DNA from: Azolla caroliniana
Lineage: Eukaryota > Polypodiophyta
NCBI GenBank assembly: GCA_043228905.1
Contig: JBHGNT010000006.1
Span: 19,344,001 to 19,408,000 of the forward strand
Direction: 5' to 3'
DNA: 64,000 bases
In this document: piece after piece, positions 21,323 to 30,608 of the stretch
Position numbering within the stretch: position 1 is the stretch's first letter
How the letters are laid out: the number at the start of each line of letters is the position of its first letter
The notes under the pieces: generated by a model
Seen by the model: only the letters and a program-made list of their open reading frames with translations
What the model was told of the DNA's origin: nothing
Databases searched by the model: none
Made by a program: the position numbers and the translations under genes

Positions 21323-22750
21323 TGTCGTGAAGATCCGTCACTACGTGCAGATCGTGAGGTGGAACCGTCGGGGTTCTAGACCGGAAGGACTCGAAGTTTG
21401 CACTAGCTTTCGTGAGAAAGGATTTAAGATAGATTGAAAAGAGAAAGATTGAGATAAGATAGAACGCCTGACTTTAGATTGAGAAAGATTGAAATGGAGA
21501 AAAGAGATTAAGATTGAACCCTTTACTTTAGATTTGAGGAACAAGATATATCATCAATTGGATAACGAATTTTCTTCTTAACATTAATTTTGATATAAAG
21601 TACAAAGCTTGCTTGATAAATCCCTAGCCCCCCGTTTTTCTTCTTCATCCACTCTTTTATAAACGCCCCATGCATATGATGCATGTGAGGGTACAAGACA
21701 TGCATACAATGCATGGAATGCATGTGATACATGTTTGCCATTTCGCGCTCATCCATTACATGTGATGCATGATAACCATGTCACTCAATCAAGCTCTAAT
21801 ATGAGATTTTACATGTAAAAGTATAATGATAGAAAAAACATTTTTAAGGAAATGACTAAGCTTAGTGCTAAATCTATTGCCTTCTATATTGGAGGTGCAA
21901 GGTTCAAGCCTTGCTTGCATCCCTTTGATTACAAATTTCTAATAGGTTTTTTAATCTAGATGATTTTGTTCGTTTCACACCAAAATCGTCGCGATCAACC
22001 TATCCGATCGATCCGTCTATCCGGTCCGCTTCCGACCTGGTAATCTAGTCTATCCGGTCTGGTTCCTTCGTCATCCGGTTCCGTCGCCATAGATGATTTT
22101 GTTCGTTTCACACCAAAATCGTCGTGATCAACCTATCCGATTGATTCGTCTATCCGGTTCGCTTTCGACCCGGTGATCTAGTTTATCCGGTCTGGTTCCT
22201 TCGTCGTCCGATCCTCTTTCGACTCCATCGTCGTCCATCCGGTCTGGTTCCGGCTCCATCGCCGCCCGTCTGGTTCCCGTTCCGTCATCATCGTTGTCTG
22301 TCCGATTCCGGTTCCGTCGCCGACCGCCCGGTTTCGGTTTCGGTTCCATCGCCGGTTTCGTCGTCGTCCGGTCGCCCAAAACCATTACGAGTAGTTAAGC
22401 CACAGTTTAACCCAAGAACATTTTGTGTTCCACTCATAGACAGAAAGTAATAAGTTCTGGCTCTTCTTATACTCTGTGGGATCCTGATTTGTCCTATCTA
22501 TGTGGGATATCTCATAGTTTTTGTTTTTCTCTTCTTCTTCTCAAACTTCACACTCACATAACTGGACACTAAGTTGTCCATTTCATATGTAGTAAAATGC
22601 ATTTGAAAGCTCTTGAAGACATCCATCTTTTCGTACCAAGATATAAATTAATATATTCATTATTATTGTTTCATATTTTGTGTAAAGAACCACACTCCAT
22701 TTTGTACATTCCATGCAATTTTCACACCGTTGCCGAAAATCTTCACGACA
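21323..22750 (-). repeat. X2 3' LTR (left)
   Basis: 1428 bp, TGTCGTGAAGATCC...CTTCACGACA. About 200 bp longer than its partner, largely because a block of about 130 bp (GATGATTTTGTTCGTTTCACACC...) occurs twice in tandem (from about 21958 and 22094) and the CCGGTTC-type repeats are expanded. Confidence 0.85.
21850..21922 (+). other. tRNA-like sequence in X2 LTR
   Basis: TAAGCTTAGTGCTAAAT resembles an A box and GGTTCAAGCC (21901-21910) a B box; GCAAGG/CCTTGC flank TTCAAG as a perfect T-arm. No paired acceptor stem, so not a functional tRNA gene. Confidence 0.5.
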
Positions 22751-22822
22751 TCCACCCCCACCAAACCGCACATCCTCCGGTATGTGCCAAGAAGAGAGAG
22801 TGTGAGATTTCGGCTACGGTGA

Positions 22823-23373
22823 TCAATTAGATTCCTCCACGTTCTCGTGTACATAACTAGAGTTTGTAGGTTCTATCCTACTATCTTCATCGTCGAGGTG
22901 ATCAAGGTCAAGATCCTCGTCTTGTCTTTTCTTGAAAATCTTTACTCTTTTTCCTACAATGGGTATGGCCAATCTTGATCCATCTTGCTCCGTAAGGTGG
23001 TATGTGTCATTGTTGTTGGCACTTATCACTATATATGGTCTGAACCATCTTCTTGCGAACTTCCTTGTTGTACTGTGTTGATTATAAGGCTGTTGTCATA
23101 GACCAATACCCAATCTCCTTCTTCAATCTTCTTGGGACGTAGTCGATGCGTCTTGTCTAACCGAATTTTGTTCTTCACTCAAGTTGCCTCCATCATCTTT
23201 CGCGCTTTTTCTAGATCTTCAAGTCTCCTTTCAATTTTCCTTATCTGTGCCGCTAATAATTCTTCTCGGTTCATCTCGTTCTCCCATGGTATCGCTACCC
23301 ATTGTCAGGGACATGCCAAGTGCGCACTAAGACGGAGCACGGATGATGAGGCTACGACGAAGGGATGACCGGA
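22823..23373 (-). pseudogene. X2 pol C-terminal region
   Basis: Minus strand from 23373: a coiled helix (REELLAAQIRKIERRLEDLEKARKMMEAT), RLDKTHRLRPKKIEEGDWVLVYDNS, then a tail DTYHLTEQDGSRLAIPIVGKRVKIF ending at 22823. This is the usual C-terminal region of Ty3 integrases of non-chromodomain type. Stops near 23182 and a frame change near 23075 break it. Confidence 0.78.
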
Positions 23374-23731
23374 TGACACAAGAACATAAAGATAGAGATG
23401 AAGATTAAGGAGAGAAGATGGGTGAAATGAGAATACTAGATTGATATGTCCATGACTGGCATTGTTCACCTTGAATTCCTTCAAGGTGAACTCAACTATT
23501 TATACTAAGTGGCATGCATACCTATTGCAAGCATGTGATACAATAGAGCATGTAGGTAGTACGTACACATGCATGTGCCAAGTGTTAATAATACAAGGGA
23601 GAAATTATGCACATGATGCTAGCTAAAACCTACAACGAGGAAGTATATGTAACATGATTATATGCTAGATGTGTGGTTAACACATAACACTCGATTATAA
23701 CATGGTCATGTCAAGAGTTCAAATCTTGACA
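23374..23731 (-). repeat. Solo LTR of the Gy-6 type
   Basis: Read leftward: TGTCAAGATTTGAACTCTTGACATGACC..., TATAAATAGTTGAG box near 23503, TTCACCTTGAAGGAATTCAAGGTGAA palindrome near 23470-23495, ending TTGTGTCA at 23374. It is 358 bp, near the 354 bp of the Gy-6 5' LTR. Flanks (CCGGA, TTCAT) do not match as a target duplication. Confidence 0.8.
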
Positions 23732-23910
23732 TTCATGAGGCGATCGTCCTTTCGATGGGCATTACCGGCTTTTGTCCATACATAAGCTCTGTTGGCATAT
23801 ACCATGTCACTGAACTATGTGTAGTTCTGTCGGCCCACAAGGCATAAGGCAATAGTCATGGCCAATTCCCGACTCGAACATTGCATGCTCGTACGATGGA
23901 TTTGATGATT
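23732..23910 (-). pseudogene. X2 integrase, middle part
   Basis: Minus strand: PIIKSIVRACNVRVGNWP, stop, LLPYALWADRTTHSSVTWY, MPTELMYGQKPVMPIERTI. It joins to 29779-29691 (EATEVFERLGMKLSLTTSYNPEVNGKLERWHG) after removal of Gy-2. Typical end of a Ty3 integrase core. Confidence 0.85.
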
Positions 23911-23915
23911 GGTCC

Positions 23916-24378
23916 TGTCATAACTAGACTCGAACCCATAACCTTTTGTTACACGGGTCGAGACTTTACCATTAGGTTATAAATTGTAATTTGAAGGATA
24001 TTATTTTCATTTAGGTTTTATTGGGAAATTGATGTATATTCCAGATTTCTCTGGAACATTCTAGAAACTTCAGGAGTATTCCTGAAGACACTATAAAAGG
24101 AGGCGCAAGGCATTAGTTCGAACCAAATCGGTTCAACGCCAGTCTTAAGCCTTCTAACTACTGTTGTATATCTTCCTTCATATAATACATATACCTTTCG
24201 CATCATCATTCTCTCTCTCTCTCTCTCCCTCTCTCTCTCTCACTCACCCATTCCTTCTCTCAAAGTTCGACACCTCTCATAGTACTAATCCTTCTCTGTC
24301 TTAGTACTATTCCCCGACAATAGTACTAATCCTTCTTTTAGTACTAATTCCTTCTCTGCCTTAATAGAGTTCCTGACA
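23916..24378 (+). repeat. Gy-2 5' LTR
   Basis: 463 bp. The first 75 bp read antisense as tRNA-like (CCTAATGGTAAAGTC..., then GGGTTCGAGTC). CT repeat near 24210-24240. Four TAGTACTA copies in U5 (24280, 24302, 24321, 24339). Confidence 0.96.
24092..24136 (+). promoter_or_regulatory. Gy-2 TATA box and predicted self-primer
   Basis: TATAAAA 24092-24098; AAATCGGTTCAA 24125-24136 starts 33 bp downstream, the expected RNA start. Exact complement of 24381-24392. GAACC-AAATC-GGTTC forms a small inverted repeat across it. Confidence 0.78.
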
Positions 24379-24380
24379 GT

Positions 24381-24392
24381 TTGAACCGATTT
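24381..24392 (+). promoter_or_regulatory. Gy-2 primer-binding site (self-complementary)
   Basis: TTGAACCGATTT, two bases (GT) after the LTR. No TGG start. Twelve perfect pairs with 24125-24136. Confidence 0.78.
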
Positions 24393-24479
24393 TTCGGTGC
24401 CTGTCTGGTCTTTTCTCTCCCTCTTCCTTCTGTCTCCCTCCTTTCCTATTAGTCTCTTATTTTCCTTTTCCTTCATCCC

Positions 24480-25646
24480 ATGGCCACCGTTAGCGCTGAA
24501 GAGTATCAATCCGTTTTCTCGGAATTTCAATGCTTGAAAGAGAAGTTTCATGCTTTGGAACAAGAAAATCAACGCTTGTTGGGGGATCTTCAGCAAATTT
24601 CCTTAGAAAAGCAGCAAACGCAACAACAGCATGGGGAACTTGCGTTACGCGTGCAACAACTCGAAGCAACCATCGTAGCAATGCAACAACAAGGGCACGG
24701 AGTACAAGGGATTCATAAAGAACCCAAGATTGGCCTTCCCACGAAGTTTGATGGAACGCGATCGCAGTTTAGAGGGTTTCTTAACCAGGTACGGTTAGTT
24801 ATTCAAATGCATCCGTCCCGATATCCCACCGATGCATCACGAGTGGGTTTAGTAGGCACGTTGTTAAATGGCTCAGCATTAGCATGGTTCGCTCCGCTAC
24901 TAGAAAAGGAATCTCCAGTACTAAATAATTTTGAAGAATTCATAAATGAGTTTAAAGCATGTTTTGGAGATACTGACAGCATAAGGACTGCAATCAACAA
25001 AATCCGGCGATTACGCCAAGGTGACCGTCCAGCCTCCGCATATGCTGCAGATTTCCGCCTACTCGCCGCCGATATCCCCTGGGATGATCAAGCATTGATG
25101 GAGCAGTTCCGCTATGGTCTACGCAACGATGTCAAGGATTTACTCTTGACTTTCCCTGAAGAGCCAAAATCATTAACAGAAGCAATCAGTCGAGCGGTCA
25201 GATGTGACAACCGCCTCTTCGAGCGACGTTCGGAACGACAATTTCAGATGCCGAGGGCAAGATCCGAGCCTACCTATGCCTCAGTGGTAGCAAAACCTTT
25301 TCAAAGGGAGTCACATAATGCGCCTCCAGTAAGTACTCCAACTCCAATGGAAATTGACACTACACGTCGTCGTGGGCCGCTATCGGAGGAGGAAAAGCAA
25401 CGACGCCGAACAAACCGATTATGCCTTTATTGCGGTGGACCAGGGCATATCGCGATAAACTGTCCCCATAGACCAAGAAGGAAGGTAAACCAAGTCGTTG
25501 TTAGTTCTGACTATACTAAACCCGAGTCTATTTCAGTAGGAATCTCTGATAGTCCTCATAGTCATAGTCCTAATAGTACTAATAGTCCGAATCTCGCAAA
25601 CAAATTTGATGTCCTTAGCCAATTAGAAGAAGAGTTAAACGACTAA
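24480..25646 (+). CDS. gag: Gy-2 gag
   Basis: 388 aa from ATG 24480. Residues about 10-80 form a Q/E-rich coiled coil (FQCLKEKFHALEQENQRLLGDLQ), about 85-280 the retrotransposon gag (capsid) domain (KFDGTRSQFRGFLNQVRLVI, FGDTDSIRTAINKIRRLRQGDRPASAYAADFRLL), then MEIDTTRRRGPLSEEEKQ and one zinc knuckle CLYCGGPGHIAINC (about 318-331). The C terminus is a Ser/Asn-rich linker ending SQLEEELND. It forms the particle shell and binds RNA, by analogy with Ty3. Stop TAA lies six bases after the slippery GTTAAAC, so most product should be Gag alone. Confidence 0.95.
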   Translation: MATVSAEEYQSVFSEFQCLKEKFHALEQENQRLLGDLQQISLEKQQTQQQHGELALRVQQLEATIVAMQQQGHGVQGIHKEPKIGLPTKFDGTRSQFRGFLNQVRLVIQMHPSRYPTDASRVGLVGTLLNGSALAWFAPLLEKESPVLNNFEEFINEFKACFGDTDSIRTAINKIRRLRQGDRPASAYAADFRLLAADIPWDDQALMEQFRYGLRNDVKDLLLTFPEEPKSLTEAISRAVRCDNRLFERRSERQFQMPRARSEPTYASVVAKPFQRESHNAPPVSTPTPMEIDTTRRRGPLSEEEKQRRRTNRLCLYCGGPGHIAINCPHRPRRKVNQVVVSSDYTKPESISVGISDSPHSHSPNSTNSPNLANKFDVLSQLEEELND

Positions 25647-25711
25647 GTCCAGCCAAAATAGGAGCCGTTTGGTTGGACAGCCCTAGATCTGTGCAGCCCA
25701 TTAGTGGTTCC
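25634..25711 (+). promoter_or_regulatory. Gy-2 gag-pol -1 frameshift signal
   Basis: GTTAAAC 25634-25640; spacer GACTAA 25641-25646 (contains the gag stop); stem 25647-25657 with 25668-25678 (11 bp, one G-U); loop 25658-25667 with TAGGAGCC; GGTTCC at 25706-25711 can pair with GGAGCC to make an H-type pseudoknot. Pol frame is -1 relative to gag. Confidence 0.85.
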
Positions 25712-28700
25712 ATTCCCTCTAAGCAAGTTAGTGATGTGTTCGTAGCCCAAGTAGCAGTTAGTACTAAAAGTACCCCTCCAGTACATACCTTAGCCCTTCT
25801 AGATTCCGGAGCTAATTCTTGCTTCATGGATAGGAATTTTGCCCGAGCTCATCAGATATCTCTCAGAAAGCTCCCATGTCCAGCCTCAGTAGTAGTCATT
25901 GATGGTCGTCCCATTGCTTCTGGTAATATCATAGAAGAGTCGGAACCCGTTAATATTGTCCTAGATAACTTAACATGTGTAGTATCATTTAATATTATTA
26001 GTATTCCAGAACATCCCATAGTTTTAGGATTACCATGGTTCGAGTTACATAACCCAGACATAGATTGGAGGACAAGGGAAATCCGGTTGCGACAAACCCA
26101 AGGATCTACCCAGAAGGTTGCAACCATTTCGCTACGTCAGTTGCGTGAGGAAGGGCGCAAGGAGGAAATGTTTCTCTTCGCAATATCAGTACAACCCTCC
26201 AGTAACACCAAAGAGGAGTCCACCGTTCAACTTCCCGAGAAGTATCGTCAGTATGCTGATGTGTTCGATAAAGTACAAGCCAACACACTTCCTCATCATC
26301 GGCCGTACGATTGCGCCATCGACTTACAACCGGGAAAAGAGCCGCCATGGGGGCCGATCTACAATTTGTCACCAACCGAGCTAGAAGTCCTTCGAGCCTA
26401 TATAGAGGAGAATTTGGAGAACGGTTTCATTCGGCATTCGAAATCTCCAGCCGGCGCACCCATTTTCTTCGTCAAGAAAAAAGATGGCTCGCTTCGACTC
26501 GTTGTAGATTACCGTGGCTTGAATAAGGTCACAGTAAGAAATAGGTATGCTCTTCCCCTTATCTCAAGTCTTTTAGAACGGATCAACGGTGCCAGGTTCT
26601 TCACGAAGATCGACTTACGAGGAGCCTATAACCTCGTACGGATCCGACCAGGAGATGAATGGAAGACCGCGTTTCGCACCAGATATGGGCACTTCGAGTA
26701 TACGGTCATGCCGTTCGGACTCACTAATGCGCCGGCAGTCTTCCAGCACATGGCGAATGATATATTTCGAGATCTCTTGGATGATTTTTTGATCATCTAT
26801 TTGGATGATCTACTGGTTTATTCAAAGACCCAAGAAGAACATGATTCTCATGTACTATTAGTACTAAAACGACTTCGAGAACATGGTCTGTATGCAAAGT
26901 TAGAGAAATGTAGTTTCGGGTGCAACCAAGTGGAGTTTCTCGGCTATGTCATCTCCTCAGAAGGCATATCTATGGACCCAGCCAAGGTCAAAACGGTGAT
27001 AGAATGGCACACTCCGCGTTCGGTGCGGGATGTGCAATGCTTCCTAGGCTTTGCAAATTTTTACCGGAAGTTCATACAAAATTACTCAAAAATTGTGTTG
27101 CCTCTCACACAGCTCACCAGGAAGGGACAATCATTCCTTTGGTCTAAAGAGACGGACATGGCTTTCGAGAGTCTTAAGAAGGCGTTTACATCAGCTCCAA
27201 TTTTAGGTCATGTGGATCCGGAAAAACCATTCATTATCGAAGCTGACGCATCGGATTTCGCATTGGGGAGCATTCTGTCACAACAGGGTAACGACGAGAA
27301 GCTACATCCTGTGGCTTTCCACTCCCGTAAGTTTGACGCCGCCGAAATCAACTACGAAATTCATGATAAAGAGCTATTAGCAATAGTTGATTCTTTTATG
27401 CAATGGAGGCATTTCCTGGAGGGATCTCCTCATCAGGTCACTGTATTCAGTGACCACAAGAACCTTGCCTACTTTCAAGATGCTCGTGTACTGAATCGAC
27501 GTCAAGCTCGGTGGGCCCACTTCCTCACACACTTCGACTTCAAAATTACATATCGTCCGGGGAAGCACCAAGGGAAGGCAGATGCATTATCACGGCGTTC
27601 GTATCTAACACCACGTCCTGGTGAGCCAGCTTTCGATAACCAGAAGCAAGTAATCTTGGGTCCAGCACGACTGCAAGCAGCACAGGTCTTTGACATGCCC
27701 GTGGATTCCGACATTACCAATACTATACGTGAGGACTTGAAGACTGACGCTTTCGCCCAAGCTATACTAGCACAAATTGACCCCTCTCGAGCGTCATGTT
27801 CACAATCACAATCACCAGGTACGGATTATCGGCAATTCAAATACTGTGATGGATTACTCTTCTTTAAAGAACTTTTGTATGTTTCTAATGGTTCTTGCCG
27901 CCTTCGAGTAGTACAAAACTGCCATGACACATATACAGCAGGACATTTTGGTAGTACTAAAACATTAGATTTAGTACAACGATCATTCTGGTGGCCCCGT
28001 ATGCGACAATTTGTCGAAGATTTTGTTCGGACTTGCGATACATGCTGCAGAGCGAAAATGCCAAGACATCATCCATATGGTTTATTAGAACCATTACCAA
28101 TTCCAAGCAAGCCATGGCAATCCATTGCTCTTGACTTCATTACAGATCTTCCAGTCTCCAAGGGATTCAGTGCGATTCTCACAGTGGTGGATCGATATAC
28201 AAAGATGGCTCATTTCTTACCATGTACTAAAGAAATATCTAGTGAAGACACCGCCGAAATTGTCATGCGGGAAGTATGTCGGCATCATGGACTCCCTGAT
28301 AATATCATTAGCGATCGTGGACCTCAGTTTGTGTCAAAATTCTGGAAGCACCTTTTTAAAATGCTGAAGGTCACTTGTCACCTCTCCTCCGGCTACCACC
28401 CACAAACCGACGGTCAAGCTGAACGAACAAATCAAACACTGGAGCAGTATCTGCGGTGCTTTCTCAACTATCATCAGAATGACTGGGCAGATATTCTTCA
28501 GTTCGCCGAATTTGCCTATAATAACGCTATCCACGCATCGACTAAAGTCACGCCATTCTACGCTTATACAGGATATCATCCCCGGTGGTGTGTCCTTGAA
28601 ACCCCAGAAGTGTCCACAAATCCTTGCGCGGAGGATCGTTTGGAGCGGTTACGCAAGATACAAGCGGATTTATCTACTCAACTCCAGCAAGCTCAACAAT

Positions 28701-29230
28701 CACACAAGGACTACGCAGATCGTCATCGACTTCCATCCAGTTTTAACATTGGAGATCGGGTGTGGCTGCTACGACGACACATCAAGACTACTCGCCCATG
28801 TGAGAAGTTGGATTATCGGCGATTAGGTCCTTTCCGTATTATCGGGAAGATTAATGATGTCGCTTTTCGTCTCGAGCTACCTCCGCAACTTCGGATACAT
28901 CCGGTGTTTCATAGTTCTCTCCTCGAACCCTATCACGAGAGCACTATCCCAGGACGTACTATACAACCACCACCTCCTATCGAGCTCGAAGATGGACCTG
29001 AGTATGAGGTCGCTGCCATCCTCGATTCCAAGATTGTTCGCAACAAGCTCTACTATCTAGTCGATTGGCTAGGATATAGTCCCAGCGAGCGTACTTGGGA
29101 ACCGATCGAGAATGTGACCAATGCTCGTGCTCTTCTAGAAGACTTCCATCAACGATATCCCGAGAAACCGGGTCCTCAATCCAAAACGACTCGTGGAACT
29201 CGTCGTTTTAAAGGGGGGATAGTGTCATAA
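25640..29230 (+). CDS. pol: Gy-2 pol polyprotein (PR-RT-RH-IN-chromodomain)
   Basis: About 1196 aa, entered by -1 frameshift (no ATG near its start; the frame continues [13 protein letters not shown]). Protease [13 protein letters not shown] (about residue 55) and [36 protein letters not shown] (about 280), [33 protein letters not shown] (catalytic YLDD, about 387); RNase H FIIEADASDFALGSILSQQ (about 530), HDKELLAIVDS; integrase HH-CC zinc region (GHFGSTKTLDL...CDTCCRAK), core DFITDLPVSKGFS, SDRGPQFVSKFW, HPQTDGQAERTNQTLEQYL (D, D, E present); GPF motif; chromodomain YYLVDWLGYSPSERTWEP (about 1135). Its stop TAA falls inside the first 8 bp of the 3' LTR, so the polypurine tract is translated (GGIVS). 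All catalytic motifs are present. The chromodomain is expected to guide integration to heterochromatin. Confidence 0.96.
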   Translation, partial: RLSPAKIGAVWLDSPRSVQPISGSIPSKQVSDVFVAQVAVSTKSTPPVHTLALLDSGANSCFMDRNFARAHQISLRKLPCPASVVVIDGRPIASGNIIEESEPVNIVLDNLTCVVSFNIISIPEHPIVLGLPWFELHNPDIDWRTREIRLRQTQGSTQKVATISLRQLREEGRKEEMFLFAISVQPSSNTKEESTVQLPEKYRQYADVFDKVQANTLPHHRPYDCAIDLQPGKEPPWGPIYNLSPTELEVLRAYIEENLENGFIRHSKSPAGAPIFFVKKKDGSLRLVVDYRGLNKVTVRNRYALPLISSLLERINGARFFTKIDLRGAYNLVRIRPGDEWKTAFRTRYGHFEYTVMPFGLTNAPAVFQHMANDIFRDLLDDFLIIYLDDLLVYSKTQEEHDSHVLLVLKRLREHGLYAKLEKCSFGCNQVEFLGYVISSEGISMDPAKVKTVIEWHTPRSVRDVQCFLGFANFYRKFIQNYSKIVLPLTQLTRKGQSFLWSKETDMAFESLKKAFTSAPILGHVDPEKPFIIEADASDFALGSILSQQGNDEKLHPVAFHSRKFDAAEINYEIHDKELLAIVDSFMQWRHFLEGSPHQVTVFSDHKNLAYFQDARVLNRRQARWAHFLTHFDFKITYRPGKHQGKADALSRRSYLTPRPGEPAFDNQKQVILGPARLQAAQVFDMPVDSDITNTIREDLKTDAFAQAILAQIDPSRASCSQSQSPGTDYRQFKYCDGLLFFKELLYVSNGSCRLRVVQNCHDTYTAGHFGSTKTLDLVQRSFWWPRMRQFVEDFVRTCDTCCRAKMPRHHPYGLLEPLPIPSKPWQSIALDFITDLPVSKGFSAILTVVDRYTKMAHFLPCTKEISSEDTAEIVMREVCRHHGLPDNIISDRGPQFVSKFWKHLFKMLKVTCHLSSGYHPQTDGQAERTNQTLEQYLRCFLNYHQNDWADILQFAEFAYNNAIHASTKVTPFYAYTGYHPRWCVLETPEVSTNPCAEDRLERLRKIQADLSTQLQQAQQSHKDYADRHRLPSSFNIGDRVWLLRRHIKTTRPCEKLDYRRLGPFRIIGKINDVAFRLELPPQLRIHPVFHSSLLEPYHESTIPGRTIQPPPPIELEDGPEYEVAAILDSKIVRNKLYYLVDWLGYSPSERTWEPIENVTNARALLEDFHQRYPEKPGPQSKTTRGTRRFKGGIVS

Positions 29231-29685
29231 CTAGACTCGAACCCATAACCTTTTGTTACACGGGTCGAGACTTTACCATTAGGTTATAAATTGTAATTTG
29301 AAGGATATTATTTTCATTTAGGTTTTATTGGGAAATTGATGTATATTCCAGATTTCTCTGGAACATTCTAGAAACTTCAGGAGTATTCCTGAAGACACTA
29401 TAAAAGGAGGCGCAAGGCATTAGTTCGAACCAAATCGGTTCAACGCCAGTCTTAAGCCTTCTAACTACTGTTGTATATCTTCCTTCATATAATACATATA
29501 CCTTTCGCATCATCATTCTCTCTCTCTCTCTCTCCCTCTCTCTCTCTCACTCACCCATTCCTTCTCTCAAAGTTCGACACCTCTCATAGTACTAATCCTT
29601 CTCTGTCTTAGTACTATTCCCCGACAATAGTACTAATCCTTCTTTTAGTACTAATTCCTTCTCTGCCTTAATAGAGTTCCTGACA
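29223..29685 (+). repeat. Gy-2 3' LTR
   Basis: 463 bp, no difference from the 5' LTR noticed by eye. Followed by GGTCC. Confidence 0.96.
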
Positions 29686-29690
29686 GGTCC

Positions 29691-29779
29691 ATGCCATCGC
29701 TCGAGCTTCCCATTCACTTCTGGATTATAGGAAGTCGTGAGGGAGAGCTTCATGCCTAGTCGTTCGAAGACCTCCGTTG
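29691..29779 (-). pseudogene. X2 integrase, part between Gy-2 and solo copia LTR
   Basis: Minus strand EATEVFERLGMKLSLTTSYNPEVNGKLERWHG, the segment around the catalytic Glu of a Ty3 integrase (usually H-P/Q-A/T-N-G-x-x-E-R). Continues at 23910. Confidence 0.85.
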
Positions 29780-29784
29780 CTTCG

Positions 29785-30603
29785 TGTTGGGAGACAGGTC
29801 CCTCCGGATGAGGAGTACCCGGCTATGGAGAGCCGGATGGTGCAGGCCCAGTGAGAACCGGATGAGGAGTACCCGGCTATGGAGAGCCGGATGGTGCAGA
29901 CCCGGTATGGACCGGATGAGTACCCGGATACAGAGAGCTGGATGGTGCAGACCCGGTATGAACCAGATGAGGAGTACCCGGCTACGGAGAGCCGGATGGT
30001 GCAGACCCGGTGTGAACCGGATGAGGAGTACCCGGCTACAGAGAGCCGGATGGTGCAGACCCGGTGAGAACTGGATGAGGCGTACCTGGTTACGGAGAGC
30101 CGGATGGTACAGACCCGGTGAGAACCGGATGAAGAGACATATTTGTAAATATGTTTCTGAGAGTCCATCGAGGCTATATTTGTAAATAGCCGAAAAGTCA
30201 TATTAGTATAAATATGACTTAGGGCAAACTTTTAGTAATTGTTGTTGTTGTTGTTGTTGTTGTCATTCCTATTTTTGCACGAGATTAGAGCGTGTAACAG
30301 TGTACAAAGAGAGAGAGAGAGAGAGAAAGAGGTTGCTGCCTCTGTTGTAACCGCCGCCTATGGTGAAGATCGTGAGCACGAGGTCGTTGCCTCCGTGAAC
30401 TCACTGTTTGTACATTCCAATATAGTGATAGTTTGTAGCCTGTGGGCTGCCGTGGTTTTTCCCTCATTTTGGGTTTTCCACGTAAACATCCTATCTACCT
30501 TTTTCTCTCCTTTGTGTCGTGCATTTGTTTCCCATTTTCTGTGTATGATCCTAAGCTCGGTTGTGGCCGAGCGTTGCGCAAAGGGAGCGTTGAGTTCCCG
30601 TCA
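29785..30603 (+). repeat. Solo copia LTR (Cop-A relative)
   Basis: TGTTGGGAGACAGG...CCCGTCA, 819 bp, target duplication CTTCG at 29780-29784 and 30604-30608 in X2 integrase. Shared with the Cop-A LTR: the GTCCCTCCGGATG start, TATAAATATGACTTAGGGCAAAC near 30208, and GTGGTTTTTCCC...GGGTTTTCCACG. Length is inflated by a 54-bp minisatellite and a GTT run. Open frames here are not genes. Confidence 0.92.
29810..30130 (+). repeat. 54-bp minisatellite, about six units, inside the solo LTR
   Basis: Units read GAGGAGTACCCGGCTATGGA... ending AACCGGAT; the third unit is 51 bp. The Cop-A LTR has only single-copy related sequence (about 7905-8010), so the array expanded in this copy or subfamily. Confidence 0.92.
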
Positions 30604-30608
30604 CTTCG

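Larger units (their letters stand above)
23916..29685 (+). mobile_element. Gy-2: intact Ty3 chromovirus
   Basis: TGTCA...TGACA, LTRs of 463 bp each that look identical by eye, target duplication GGTCC at 23911-23915 and 29686-29690 in the X2 integrase gene. Gag and pol frames are uninterrupted, with self-primer, frameshift signal and polypurine tract (TTTTAAAGGGGGGATAG). A young, probably autonomous copy. Confidence 0.96.

Noticed and set aside
23374-23731. Full target duplication for the solo Gy-6-type LTR
   Set aside because: Flanking CCGGA and TTCAT do not match; the site may have been altered.
24379-24395. Conventional tRNA primer site in Gy-1/2/3
   Set aside because: No TGG at the start and no tRNA 3' end I recognise; the self-complement fits better.
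29725-30201. Long open frames on both strands with an 18-residue repeat
   Set aside because: They lie in the minisatellite of a solo copia LTR; 54-bp units with no stop keep frames open by chance. No domain and no start context.
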